Shown: piece by piece, positions 9,279 through 19,917 of the stretch
Position numbering within the stretch: the first letter of the stretch is position 1
Layout of the letters: the number at the start of each line of letters is the position of its first letter
Assembly (NCBI RefSeq): GCF_020733705.1
Contig: NZ_JAJFZM010000001.1
Span: 2,046,001-2,110,000, forward strand
Length of the DNA: 64,000 bases
Direction: 5' to 3'
DNA from: Nocardia australiensis
Lineage (GTDB): Bacteria; Actinomycetota; Actinomycetes; Mycobacteriales; Mycobacteriaceae
Notes under the pieces: model-generated
Told to the model about the DNA's origin: nothing
The model's input: only the letters and a program-made list of their open reading frames with translations
The model's database searches: none
Made by a program: the position numbers and the translations under genes

Positions 9279-10310
9279 ATGACTTACTCAGCAGAACTCG
9301 ACATCCGAGTCACCGACTCGTCGCTGCGCGACGGTTCGCATCACAAGCGTCACCAGTTCACCGCCGACGATGTGCGCGATATCGTCACGGCTTTGGACGG
9401 TGCCGGTGTGCCGGTCATCGAGGTGACCCACGGTGACGGCCTCGGCGGCTCGTCGTTCAACTACGGCTTCTCGAAAACCCCTGAACAGGAACTGGTCAAG
9501 ATCGCGGCCGAAACGGCGAAGCAGGCCAAGATCGCGGTACTCATGCTGCCTGGCGTCGGTGTCAAGGAAGACATCAAGGTCTCCCAGGACAACGGCGCGT
9601 CGATCTGCCGCATCGCAACGCACTGCACCGAAGCGGATGTCTCCATCCAGCACTTCGGCCTGGCGCGCGAACTAGGCCTGGAAACCGTTGGCTTCCTGAT
9701 GATGTCGCACACCCAGCCGCCGGAGGCGCTGGCCAAGCAGGCCCGCATCATGGCCGACGCGGGCTGCCAGTGCGTGTACGTGGTTGATTCGGCCGGAGCG
9801 CTTGTCCTGGAACAGGTTTCCGATCGCGTCGCCGCTCTGGTCGCCGAACTCGGCAACGATGCCCAGGTCGGTTTCCACGGTCATGAGAACCTGGACCTCG
9901 CGGTCGCCAACTCGGTGTACGCGGTCCGCGCGGGTGCTGAGCAAATCGACGGCAGCACCCGACGTTTCGGCGCGGGCGCGGGCAACACCCCCGTTGAGGC
10001 TTTCGTCGGCGTCTGCGACAAACTCGGCGTCAAGACCGGCATCAACTTCTTCGCGATCGCTGACGCCGCCGAAGACGTCGTCCGCCCCGTCATGCCCCAG
10101 GAATGCCTCCTGGACCGCCAGTCCCTCATGATGGGCTACGCGGGCGTCTACTCCAGCTTCCTCAAGCACGCCGAACGCCAAGCCGAACGCTACGGCGTCT
10201 CCGCCGCCGAAATGCTCGTCCGCGCAGGCAAGCGCAAGCTCGTCGGCGGCCAGGAAGACCAGCTCATCGATATCGCCCTGGAACTTCAGCGCGAGGCCAC
10301 GACCGTCTAA
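9279..10310 (+). CDS. hsaF: 4-Hydroxy-2-oxovalerate-type aldolase
   Basis: HsaF is a class II (metal-dependent) pyruvate aldolase that splits 4-hydroxy-2-oxohexanoate into pyruvate and propanal. The 343-residue product has the DmpG/HMG-CoA-lyase-type motif [15 protein letters not shown] (residues 13-27), where the Arg and Asp are catalytic and metal-binding, the [14 protein letters not shown] loop, and the metal-binding [13 protein letters not shown]. The C-terminal communication domain that contacts HsaG follows. It is the last gene of the hsaEGF set. Its stop overlaps by three bases the end of a convergent toxin gene, and I see no terminator between them. Confidence 0.94.
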   Translation: MTYSAELDIRVTDSSLRDGSHHKRHQFTADDVRDIVTALDGAGVPVIEVTHGDGLGGSSFNYGFSKTPEQELVKIAAETAKQAKIAVLMLPGVGVKEDIKVSQDNGASICRIATHCTEADVSIQHFGLARELGLETVGFLMMSHTQPPEALAKQARIMADAGCQCVYVVDSAGALVLEQVSDRVAALVAELGNDAQVGFHGHENLDLAVANSVYAVRAGAEQIDGSTRRFGAGAGNTPVEAFVGVCDKLGVKTGINFFAIADAAEDVVRPVMPQECLLDRQSLMMGYAGVYSSFLKHAERQAERYGVSAAEMLVRAGKRKLVGGQEDQLIDIALELQREATTV

Positions 10311-10702
10311 GCCTGGCCCTGGGCCTCAGGTGCCACGTCGGGATCGCGATCGGTATGTGCAACCAGCCGGTCGCGACCCATTTCCACAACTGAACAACCC
10401 GCGAATAGCTGAACGATCTCCTGTAGATGTGCCGCAATAAGCGTCAATAGCGCGGAGTTCGTGATGTTTCCGGTAGCAACGATCAGCAGAGACTGCGGGC
10501 ACCCGTCGAGAACATGACTGATCCAGAAGTCGCGGTCTTTAGAGACGACCGTGCGGCCGTCGCGGTCGGCGAGAGTCGCGATCGTGCGGTCCGGGGTGCG
10601 GTTTCCATGCATGAGGTTGGATGTGTGCACGGCATCGTGCCCTGCGGTCGTCAGGAAGGTTGCCAGCTGTCGAGGCAACTGCGCGTCGACGAGGAACCTC
10701 AC
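10307..10702 (-). CDS. DUF5615 PIN-like toxin
   Basis: The 131-residue protein begins [21 protein letters not shown] and contains SKDRDF near residue 57, the pattern of the DUF5615 PIN-like family, a group of putative ribonuclease toxins. Acidic residues of the PIN active site are visible at Asp6, Asp55 and Asp57. It overlaps by four bases (ATGA) with an upstream DUF433 gene, the usual antitoxin partner. The two form a typical type II toxin-antitoxin operon placed exactly at the end of the hsaEGF block. Toxicity is inferred from the family. Confidence 0.85.
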   Translation of the reverse strand: MRFLVDAQLPRQLATFLTTAGHDAVHTSNLMHGNRTPDRTIATLADRDGRTVVSKDRDFWISHVLDGCPQSLLIVATGNITNSALLTLIAAHLQEIVQLFAGCSVVEMGRDRLVAHTDRDPDVAPEAQGQA

Positions 10703-10932
10703 GCAGCATCGAACGGGATCGTGGTCCTTTGCGCAGTCACCACGGCAGCGTACTCGAGGGTCGCCAGGATGTCCTCGTGTTCGAGGTCTGGATAGTCACT
10801 GAGGATCTCGTCAGAGTTCATGCCTGCCGCAAGTAGTTCCAGCAGCATCTCGACGGGATACCGCAAACCCCGCACCACAGGCTTGCCGTGGCAGATTTCA
10901 GGGTCGGAGGTGATGCGTCCGAGAAGAGACAT
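10699..10932 (-). CDS. DUF433 antitoxin
   Basis: This 77-residue protein is a DUF433 family member. It shows ICHGKPVVRGLRYPVEMLLE followed by the helix LLAAGMNSDEILSDYPDLEHEDILATLEYAA, the helix-turn-helix-like core of the family. DUF433 proteins are antitoxins of DUF5615 PIN-like toxins, and here the toxin gene overlaps by ATGA. The start is the ATG at 10930-10932; the frame is open further upstream but the extra residues are Arg/Pro-rich and do not look coding. A duplicated leader segment lies about 25 bases upstream. Confidence 0.85.
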   Translation of the reverse strand: MSLLGRITSDPEICHGKPVVRGLRYPVEMLLELLAAGMNSDEILSDYPDLEHEDILATLEYAAVVTAQRTTIPFDAA

Positions 10933-10957
10933 GGTTCTACTGTATCTAGTGAATCGA

Positions 10958-11043
10958 GCGGTCGTGAGCCTCTCGGCGAGCTCCTGTACTGGAGTAGCAA
11001 GTCTGGGTGGGTGCCGGAGACGGTTTCGGCGGTCGGTGTTCGG
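10958..11043. repeat. Leader-like direct repeat, copy 1
   Basis: About 86 bases that recur in imperfect form at 11339-11434. Shared blocks are GAGCCTCTCGGC, GAGCTCCT-TACTGG, GCAAGT and TTTCGGCGGTCGG. Read on the minus strand the copy lies just upstream of the DUF433 gene. Confidence 0.75.
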
Positions 11044-11068
11044 TCCCAACCGGACGTGACCCGCTCTG

Positions 11069-11326
11069 TTAGTTAATCGACCCCGGTGGTGAAATCCACT
11101 GTGTCGGTTGGCTGGTCGCGTTGGCGACCGTCTCGAAATCGCGGTCGTAGTGCAGGATCGTGAGGTCATTGGCTTCCGCGGTCGCCGCGATTACCAAGTC
11201 TGCGACGCCGGCGCTGCGATGGTGGCCTTGCTCGGTCAGGAGTTGCTGCACCTGATGCGCTCGACTCCACGCATTGTCCGGGGTGACCGTCCAGCCGATC
11301 GAGCCGACGTGTATGCCCCCGCCGAA
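11069..11326 (-). pseudogene. vapC remnant, C-terminal half of a PIN toxin
   Basis: Translation on the minus strand gives the second half of a VapC PIN domain: NAWSRAHQVQQLLTEQGHHRS, GVADLVIAATAEANDLTILH and YDRDFETVA, with the third and fourth acidic positions of the family. The N-terminal half with the first active-site Asp and the conserved Glu is missing, because the frame runs into a TAG at 11327-11329 after a glycine-rich stretch. No vapB is present. A GTG at 11251 would allow a 60-residue product, but this cannot be an active nuclease. It lies between the two copies of a leader-like repeat. Confidence 0.8.
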
Positions 11327-11338
11327 CTAGGCGGGTCG

Positions 11339-11434
11339 GCGGTCACGAGCCTCTCGGCGGCGCTGGTGAGCTCCTATACTGGCAGGGCAAGTCCGGTCGG
11401 GTGTCGGAGATGAATTTCGGCGGTCGGCGTTCGA
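11339..11434. repeat. Leader-like direct repeat, copy 2
   Basis: Second copy of the segment at 10958-11043, with a few small insertions. On the minus strand it lies just upstream of the vapC remnant, so the two copies stand in equivalent places in front of two toxin-antitoxin genes. Confidence 0.75.
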
Positions 11435-11502
11435 TGGATATGTAGTCGAGGGTCGCTTGCGGGTCGGGTCGAGCGGCCGACGCCTCTCGCGAGGAGGGCG
11501 CT

Positions 11503-12036
11503 ATGCCTGATCCGACTCATACCAAAGTCTGTCTGAACTGCCGGGAGTATCACGAGCCCGCGTTGGCGGTATTTCTTGTTCCGCAACCGCTGGTTCGGGG
11601 CGGGTGCATTCTGCATCTGCTGGAGCAAGCGCCGATCACCATGCCCGCGAATGTGCTCCAGCTCGACCCGGAGTTGATGGACTTGATACAGACTCAGGTC
11701 GAGCCGAACAGTTCGGTGCGCGCGCGGTTCCAGGATTTCTCCGCACGGCTGCCCGACTATGCGGGGACCAAGGCCATCCTGCACGATCACTTCATTGCCG
11801 ATCCCGCGCCGATCGGCCTCGATACAACGGATGCCGCCGATATGACCCGCCTGGAATTGCTGCCCGAGCGGCCGGTCGGCCTCCGGCGCGTTGATGACTT
11901 CCAGGACTACGCCGTGCGCCGAGCGATGCTGGCCATCTATCGCCACTTCGAAATAGATCAGCGGATACCACTGCTCTATCACGGCTACGCCGACCCGGCC
12001 AACGGCTGGTTCGCGCTACGCGCGGCCTCGGCCTGA
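11503..12036 (+). CDS. Hypothetical protein
   Basis: This 177-residue soluble protein is not recognised. Its ATG follows GCGAGGAGGGCGCT, a clear ribosome site, and codon use is normal for the window, so it is likely real. The N-terminus has a small Cys pair (KVCLNCREYHEP, residues 8-19), which could bind a metal or be part of a short zinc finger; the rest is a mixed alpha/beta sequence with many acidic residues. It stands alone between the toxin remnants and the hsaB end of the next steroid block, transcribed in the opposite direction to hsaB. Confidence 0.65.
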   Translation: MPDPTHTKVCLNCREYHEPALAVFLVPQPLVRGGCILHLLEQAPITMPANVLQLDPELMDLIQTQVEPNSSVRARFQDFSARLPDYAGTKAILHDHFIADPAPIGLDTTDAADMTRLELLPERPVGLRRVDDFQDYAVRRAMLAIYRHFEIDQRIPLLYHGYADPANGWFALRAASA

Positions 12037-12155
12037 CCGCGAAATCGAAGCATTGTCATCGCCGAACTCGTTGCGGCTGTACCCGCTGTTGCGGGTGTAC
12101 AACGGCAGCCCGCGTGATGATGCGATCGCCGCCCTGGCGGCCCGCGTGGCGGCAG

Positions 12156-12731
12156 TCAGAGCCAGGTGTCAAGTGTCGTGGTTGTGAGGAAGTGGTCGAG
12201 GTCGTGGCGCCAGGGGGCGGGAGTGGTTTTCTCCGGCTCGATTGCGGTGTACTGGCCGCGGTAGAACAACAGCGGCCTGCCGGAGATGGTCGACTCCGAC
12301 AGGGCCAGCACTCGGCCGATCACGATGTAGTGGTCGCCGCCGTCTACGACGCTGTCCACCTTGCACTGGATGGTGGCCAGCGCGTCGTCCAGCAGCGGAA
12401 GCTCCAGGTCTGAAGTGTGCCAAGGGGTTTCGGCGAACTTATCGGGTTCGCGGGAGCCGAACCTGGCGCACAGTTGCTGTTGTTCTTCGGCGAGAACGTT
12501 AACGCAGAACTGGCCGGACTGTTCGATGGTTGCCCAGGACCGGGAGGCCTTGGTGGGGCAGAACAGCACCAGGGGCGGTTCGAGGGACAGGGCGGCGAAC
12601 GACTGGCAGGCGAACCCTATCGGGCCGCCATCGGCATCGAAGGTGGTGATCACTGTGATGCCGGTGCAGAACTGCCCGAGCACATTCCGGAACTGCCGTC
12701 CGTCGATCGCGGGATACTCGTCGGTTGTCAT
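12156..12731 (-). CDS. hsaB: Flavin reductase component of the 3-HSA hydroxylase
   Basis: HsaB reduces flavin with NADH and supplies it to HsaA, which hydroxylates 3-HSA. The 191-residue protein has the flavin reductase fold with GQFCTGITVITTF, the flavin-binding ACQSFAALSLEPPLVLFCP motif, and the C-terminal FYRGQYTAIEPEKTTPAPWR stretch typical of HsaB. Two starts are possible: the ATG at 12731 (GGGCGAGCG upstream) and the ATG at 12752, which shares bases with the hsaC stop (TAATG) and adds seven residues. Known relatives begin close to the shorter form. It is the last gene of the hsaADCB operon on this strand. Confidence 0.92.
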   Translation of the reverse strand: MTTDEYPAIDGRQFRNVLGQFCTGITVITTFDADGGPIGFACQSFAALSLEPPLVLFCPTKASRSWATIEQSGQFCVNVLAEEQQQLCARFGSREPDKFAETPWHTSDLELPLLDDALATIQCKVDSVVDGGDHYIVIGRVLALSESTISGRPLLFYRGQYTAIEPEKTTPAPWRHDLDHFLTTTTLDTWL

Positions 12732-12751
12732 CTCGCTCGCCCTGTTCGTCA

Positions 12752-15832
<3,081 letters not shown>

Positions 15833-15845
15833 TTGCCTCTGAGAC

Positions 15846-15859
15846 TAGAACAGGTTCTT
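15846..15859. promoter_or_regulatory. KstR operator in front of hsaA
   Basis: The sequence TAGAACAGGTTCTT fits TnnAACnnGTTnnA except for the last base. It lies 13 bases before the hsaA start and faces a second box about 90 bases away next to kshA. Confidence 0.8.
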
Positions 15860-15948
15860 ATTTATGTCGAGAACGGGTGTGCATTGCAGGTCACAGATGA
15901 ACATGTGCAGGAAGTGGGCTGAATCGCTGGCATGGAACGCGACATTTT

Positions 15949-15962
15949 TGTAACGTGTTCTA
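15949..15962. promoter_or_regulatory. KstR operator in front of kshA
   Basis: The sequence TGTAACGTGTTCTA fits TnnAACnnGTTnnA at all fixed positions. It lies 20 bases upstream of the kshA start, just before the ribosome site. Confidence 0.85.
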
Positions 15963-15982
15963 GTACAGAAGGAGGAATCGCA

Positions 15983-17269
15983 ATGGCAGTTACCCCACCG
16001 CCGCCGAGCGACGCGCCCGGAGGCGGCAGCGCGCGTAACCATGGAGGGACCCGGGAGGTGGCAAAACCAGCACCGCTAGCCGGTGCGAAGGTTCGAGAGC
16101 TCGATGTGGGCTCCGCGCCGACCCGCTTTGCGCGGGGATGGCATTGCCTCGGCCTGGCGAAGTCGTTCCGTGACGGGAAGCCGCATGCCGTCGAGATATT
16201 CGGCACCAAGCTCGTCGTTTGGGCCGACAGCAATGACGAACTGCGGGTGCTCGACGCGTACTGTCGGCATATGGGCGGCGACCTGACCATGGGCGAGGTC
16301 AAGGGCGACGACATCGCCTGCCCGTTCCATGACTGGCGCTGGGGCGCCAACGGCAAATGCACCGCGATTCCTTACGCGCGGCGTGTACCCCCGTTGGCGC
16401 GCACCAGGAAATGGACGACGCTCGAGCGCAACGGTCAGCTGTTCGTCTGGCACGACCACGAAGGTAGCCAGCCGCCGCCGGAAGTCACCATCCCGCACAT
16501 CGAGGGGCCCTACACCGACGCCGAGGGCAACCCGACCGAACAGCTCGACAGCGGCTGGACCGAGTGGACCTGGAACTCTCTGCTGATCGAGGGTGCGAAC
16601 TGTCGAGAGATCATCGACAACGTGGTCGACATGGCGCACTTCTTCTACATCCACTACGCGTTCCCGACCTACTTCAAGAACGTTTTCGAGGGGCACATCG
16701 CCACTCAGTTCCTGGAGACCAAGGGGCGTCCGGATATCGGCATGGCCTCCAAATACGGCGGCGATACGCTGCTGAAATCGGAGGCGTCGTACTTCGGGCC
16801 GTCCTACATGATCAATCCGCTGATCAATATCTACAGCGGATACGAGGTCAAGAGCGTCCTGATCAACTGCCATTACCCGGTGTCGCAGGATGCTTTCGTC
16901 CTGCAATGGGGCATCACGCTGGAGAAGCCGCAGGGCGTCGAGGGCGAGATGGCCGACAAGCTGGCCAAGAAGATGGCCGAGGGTATCAGTCTCGGGTTCT
17001 TACAGGATGTGGAGATCTGGAAGCATAAGTCCAAGGTCGACAACCCGCTGCTGTGTGAGGAAGACGGCCCCGTCTACCAGCTGCGCCGCTGGTACGACCA
17101 GTTCTATGTGGACCTGGCCGACGTGACGGACAAGATGACGCAGCGCTTCGAGTTCGAGGTCGACACCACCAAGGCCAACGAGGCGTGGGAGGCCGAGGTC
17201 GCGGAAAACCTGCGCCGCAAGGCGGAATCTGATGCGGCCGAGGCCGCCGAGGCGGAGGCCAGCGTCTGA
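15983..17269 (+). CDS. kshA: 3-Ketosteroid 9alpha-hydroxylase, oxygenase component, with N-terminal insert
   Basis: KshA is a Rieske non-heme iron oxygenase that hydroxylates C9 of 3-ketosteroids; combined with KstD action this opens ring B. The Rieske cluster ligands are visible as C94-x-H96 and C113-x2-H116 (YCRHMGG and CPFHDW), and the mononuclear iron ligands in NVVDMAHFFYIHY (His219, His224). The protein is 428 residues, about 40 longer than the mycobacterial enzyme. The extra length is at the N-terminus and contains PGGGSARNHGG, encoded by a 39-bp repeat that also occurs in fadE31. The ATG at 15983 has GAAGGAGGAATCGCA in front, so the insert is translated. The reductase gene kshB is not in the window. 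Confidence 0.95.
   Translation: MAVTPPPPSDAPGGGSARNHGGTREVAKPAPLAGAKVRELDVGSAPTRFARGWHCLGLAKSFRDGKPHAVEIFGTKLVVWADSNDELRVLDAYCRHMGGDLTMGEVKGDDIACPFHDWRWGANGKCTAIPYARRVPPLARTRKWTTLERNGQLFVWHDHEGSQPPPEVTIPHIEGPYTDAEGNPTEQLDSGWTEWTWNSLLIEGANCREIIDNVVDMAHFFYIHYAFPTYFKNVFEGHIATQFLETKGRPDIGMASKYGGDTLLKSEASYFGPSYMINPLINIYSGYEVKSVLINCHYPVSQDAFVLQWGITLEKPQGVEGEMADKLAKKMAEGISLGFLQDVEIWKHKSKVDNPLLCEEDGPVYQLRRWYDQFYVDLADVTDKMTQRFEFEVDTTKANEAWEAEVAENLRRKAESDAAEAAEAEASV
16015..16053 (+). repeat. 39-bp dispersed repeat, copy in kshA
   Basis: This 39-base stretch matches 25850-25888 at 35 positions by hand alignment. It begins GCCCGGAGGCGGCAGCGC and is read in frame near the N-terminus of KshA as PGGGSARNHGG. 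Confidence 0.8.
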
Positions 17270-17598
17270 TGACCACATGGGCGAAAGCACCCGACTTCGC
17301 CGACCAGCCGGCTCGACGAGCCGCGGTGCAGGCCCAGACCGTGGTCGACAAGCAACGCTATCTGGAAGAGGGCCTGACCCCGTTGCGGTGTCAGGCCTGC
17401 CAGAGCGAGGTGCTGGTGCGTAAGAGCAGTTCGCATCAGACCTCGGTGCAGTGGACCGAAAGCCCGGCCACGCACTGTCCTGTTTTCGCCAAACTGAGCG
17501 AGCAGGGCAGTGCGCCCGGGCGCCCGGATTCCTGCCCGGATCTGGAGAAGACCATCAAATGGGCGGTCGACGAGGGCGTACTCGAGGTTGTCGAGTAG
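17269..17598 (+). CDS. Small cysteine-containing protein coupled to kshA
   Basis: This 109-residue protein starts on an ATG that shares a base with the kshA stop (TGATG), so it is translationally coupled to the oxygenase. It has five or six conserved-looking cysteines and histidines: LRCQACQSE (C-x2-C), SHQTSVQW, ATHCPVF and DSCPDLEKTI. This suggests a small zinc ribbon or an iron-sulfur-type site. It lacks the spacing of a standard ferredoxin. The coupling points to a role with KshA, for example in assembly or electron transfer, but this is inference; I do not recognise the family by name. Confidence 0.8.
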   Translation: MTTWAKAPDFADQPARRAAVQAQTVVDKQRYLEEGLTPLRCQACQSEVLVRKSSSHQTSVQWTESPATHCPVFAKLSEQGSAPGRPDSCPDLEKTIKWAVDEGVLEVVE

Positions 17599-17608
17599 CC
17601 CGGGATTG

Positions 17609-18016
17609 TCAAGATGTGCGAGCGCCGGGCTTCGCCGGTCCCAGCCATTGGTGCGGTTGACCGGTGACCGCCGCTATGCGGTCGAAGTCATGATCACGGT
17701 GCGGCAAGGTCAAACCGCGTAACTCCGCCGTGGCGGCGAGGACGAGGTCCACCGGCCCCGCGCTGCGATGCTCACCACGTTTTGTCAACTCTGCCTGGAC
17801 TTCCCAGGCTCGAACGTAGGCCCGGTCATCCACCGGTTCCCAGCCGAAAAGCGTTCGCATGTCTTCGATATTCCGGTCCCTGTCGGACGCGGAGCGTGCA
17901 CTGTAAAAGAACTCGAGTTCGACGATCGGGCACACCGCGATCAGCCCGGCCGCCGCGGCGCGTTGCCAGGCAAAACAATCGGGGTCGGGAGCACTCGATG
18001 ACAGTGATGTGTACAC
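17609..18016 (-). pseudogene. vapC remnant lacking its N-terminus
   Basis: The frame encodes most of a VapC PIN toxin: CFAWQRAAAAGLIAVCPIVE followed by LEFFYSARS, then the central helices with DMRTLFGWEPVDDRAY, HRSAGPVDLVLAATAELRG and PHRDHDFDRIAAV. The first strand with the invariant Asp (normally within the first ten residues) is missing, because the frame starts at a GTG inside the operator of the divergent antitoxin gene. No vapB is present. A product of 135 residues could be made but should lack nuclease activity. It ends 11 bases after the convergent kshA-linked gene. Confidence 0.8.
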
Positions 18017-18028
18017 ATCGATGTGTAC
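18011..18028. promoter_or_regulatory. Perfect palindrome upstream of the Phd/RelE operon
   Basis: GTACACATCGATGTGTAC is a perfect 18-base palindrome ending ten bases before the antitoxin start. Antitoxins of this type repress their own operon through such sites. It also covers the start of the vapC remnant on the other strand. Confidence 0.75.
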
Positions 18029-18037
18029 GCTCGAGGT

Positions 18038-18292
18038 ATGTCCGAGATCAGTACTCGCGAACTACGCGCCAATATCGCCCAGTACATCGACGCTGCTCAA
18101 TCCGGCGAAGAAGTGATCATCCTGCGTGATGGTGTGCCCGCTGCCGCGCTGGTGCCGCTGTCGGTGGTCGAAGCCGTCGACGCCGCCGAAGACGAATTGC
18201 TCGCACGCGAAGCCACCGCTCGTCTGGCCGCCGACGAACGCGTGTACAGCATGGCCGAGGTGCTGGCCGATATTTTCGAAGGGCGGAAGTGA
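18038..18292 (+). CDS. Phd/YefM-family antitoxin
   Basis: The 84-residue protein begins MSEISTRELRANIAQYIDAA, the DNA-binding N-terminus of the Phd/YefM family, followed by SGEEVIILRDGVPAAALVPL and an acidic C-terminal tail that would wrap the toxin. It should neutralise the RelE-type toxin encoded next and repress the operon through the palindrome at 18011-18028. The ATG at 18038 is preceded by CGAGGT. The stop overlaps the toxin start (GTGA). Confidence 0.9.
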   Translation: MSEISTRELRANIAQYIDAAQSGEEVIILRDGVPAAALVPLSVVEAVDAAEDELLAREATARLAADERVYSMAEVLADIFEGRK

Positions 18293-18555
18293 AGTACACA
18301 TTCGCGTTCCTCGAGTCGGCACGCCGGGAACTGCGCGACCTGTCGCAGCGAGACGCCATGCGGATCCTGACGGCGCTCACCATTCTCGGTGAGGATCCGT
18401 ACGCGCAAGGCCCTGACGTGCGCAAGCTGAGCAATTTCGACGGCTATCGCCTGCGGGTCGGCAGGTTTCGCATCGTGTACCGCGTCGAAGACGATGTACT
18501 GGTGATCCTGGTCGTCAAGGTGGGATGGCGTAAAGATGTCTATCGGGGGTTGTGA
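18289..18555 (+). CDS. RelE-family mRNA interferase toxin
   Basis: This 88-residue protein has the RelE/ParE fold signature: FLESARRELRDLSQRDAMRIL, then PDVRKLSNFDGYRLRVGRFR, then IVYRVEDDVLVILVVKVGWR followed by KDVYR. RelE toxins cut mRNA in the ribosomal A site. The basic residues are kept, but the common GHR close to the C-terminus reads GWR, so activity might be changed. The GTG start overlaps the antitoxin stop by four bases, as is typical for coupled pairs. Confidence 0.9.
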   Translation: MKYTFAFLESARRELRDLSQRDAMRILTALTILGEDPYAQGPDVRKLSNFDGYRLRVGRFRIVYRVEDDVLVILVVKVGWRKDVYRGL

Positions 18556-18648
18556 GCGCGGCCGGGAAACCCAACTGCCACTTGATTGATCCGCACCTCC
18601 GTAAGCTACCGGCGCGAGGTGGATGGCTGTCGCGGCGAAGCCTTCCGA

Positions 18649-19401
18649 TCAGGCGAAGGGCGACTTCGGACGTTCCTGGAGTTCGCCATCGAGATAGATA
18701 TCGACCTTTTCGTTGTAGAAACAGGCGAGGCCGGCGACTTTCTGACTCTCCGGCAGCGGTGTGCGATAGCCCCACACGACATCCGGGTATTCCTTGTCGC
18801 CGATGCGGACAGTCCAGTAGGCGGCGGTGCCCTTGTATGGGCAGCTGGTGTGGGTATCCGACGGCTCGAGCAGGTCCATGCGGACATCCGGTAGCGGCAG
18901 GTAATACCTTGCGGGAAGACCGGTTTCGAACAGGATGCGCGGTGCATGCGAGTCGGCGACGGTGACGCCGTCGATTTCCACGCGCACGTGGCGGGAACTG
19001 GTCAGAATATCGACGCGCGAATACGGGTTGCGCGGATGCACGTAAACCGGTTCGTCCTCCTCGAACCATTCGCCCATCGAATTCCAGTCCAGCCGGACCA
19101 GATCATTGAGCTCGGTCAGCGGCGAATCGAGATACCGCAGCGCGGCGCCCGCGGCCGTAACGCCATCCACCACCACGTCGTACTCGGTCGCCTCACCCCG
19201 GCTGGGGGAGTGCTTCGAATTGCCGTTCGGTTCGAGCTTCGCCCGCAAATCCGCGGCGGGCAGATAGTAGGTCGGGTAGTGCGGGCTCTCCCACACCAAT
19301 ACCGGTCGCAGCGAATCGGCAACCAGCTGGCCGCCGAGATAGACCCGAACCCGCTTCTGACTGGCCTCGACCTTCACGCGCCCGCGATTGTCATCACCCA
19401 T
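18649..19401 (-). CDS. Tandem DUF427 domain protein
   Basis: The 250-residue protein has two DUF427 repeats. The first starts near residue 15 (RVYLGGQLVADSLRPVLVWE, then YPTYYLP), the second near residue 130 (VRVEIDGVTVADSHAPRILF, then LPARYYLPLPDVRMDLLEPS and TSCPYKGTAAYWTV). DUF427 is a small beta-rich domain of unknown biochemical role that is common in actinobacteria. The start at ATG 19401 gives MGDDNRGRVKVEAS; the frame stays open upstream. It stands alone, convergent with the relE gene. Confidence 0.85.
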   Translation of the reverse strand: MGDDNRGRVKVEASQKRVRVYLGGQLVADSLRPVLVWESPHYPTYYLPAADLRAKLEPNGNSKHSPSRGEATEYDVVVDGVTAAGAALRYLDSPLTELNDLVRLDWNSMGEWFEEDEPVYVHPRNPYSRVDILTSSRHVRVEIDGVTVADSHAPRILFETGLPARYYLPLPDVRMDLLEPSDTHTSCPYKGTAAYWTVRIGDKEYPDVVWGYRTPLPESQKVAGLACFYNEKVDIYLDGELQERPKSPFA

Positions 19402-19852
19402 ACCACTCGACGGTACTCCCGCCGCGAATCCCGCAGTCACAGGAGATCGGTGACGTCACGTTCCGAGCCTTGCCCGTCAGACACCGAAGGGTGTGCGGTC
19501 TATTTGGATGCGGTCAGTTTTATGCGATCCGGGTCGATGGGTACGCCACGGGAACGTAGGCGGTCCGCAGTTTCCCTCGTGGAAGGCCGAGGTGGTGCGG
19601 GCCACGCTGCCGCTCAGATGATCCAACAGACTTTTTGTCTTGTGTGCCACGCGGGCCAGCGGGTTACCGCCGAATTTGTCCACCATAGGTTGTCGAGATT
19701 GGTTGTCGAGCCACCTGCATGCCGGTCTGGATTGAAAGTGGCGGTTCGTGCAACTTCGAATACTGAGGGAGGAGCCAGTCTGGCAGGCACCTCAGCCTTT
19801 CTCATTGCTGGGAACAAAATGTCAGCGCTCCGCATGCGGCACGGCGCGTGGC
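19402..19852. other. Intergenic stretch without a convincing gene
   Basis: About 450 bases between the DUF427 gene and the MFS terminator. A 69-residue frame on the minus strand (19477-19686) has no ribosome site and no recognisable family. I see no RNA gene or clear repeat here. Confidence 0.5.
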
Positions 19853-19882
19853 GAGACCCCGATCCGCGGGGATCGGGGTCTC
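19853..19882 (-). terminator. Hairpin terminator behind the MFS gene
   Basis: A perfect 12-base stem (GAGACCCCGATC with its complement) encloses a 6-base loop, about 36 bases behind the MFS stop codon. There is no T-tract, as is common in actinobacteria. Confidence 0.75.
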
Positions 19883-19917
19883 GATCTATGTCGCGGGTGA
19901 ACGGATCTCGAGGGCGC

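Noticed and set aside
19477..19686. 69-residue minus-strand frame between DUF427 and MFS genes
   Set aside because: No ribosome site, no recognised family, and codon pattern not better than other frames.
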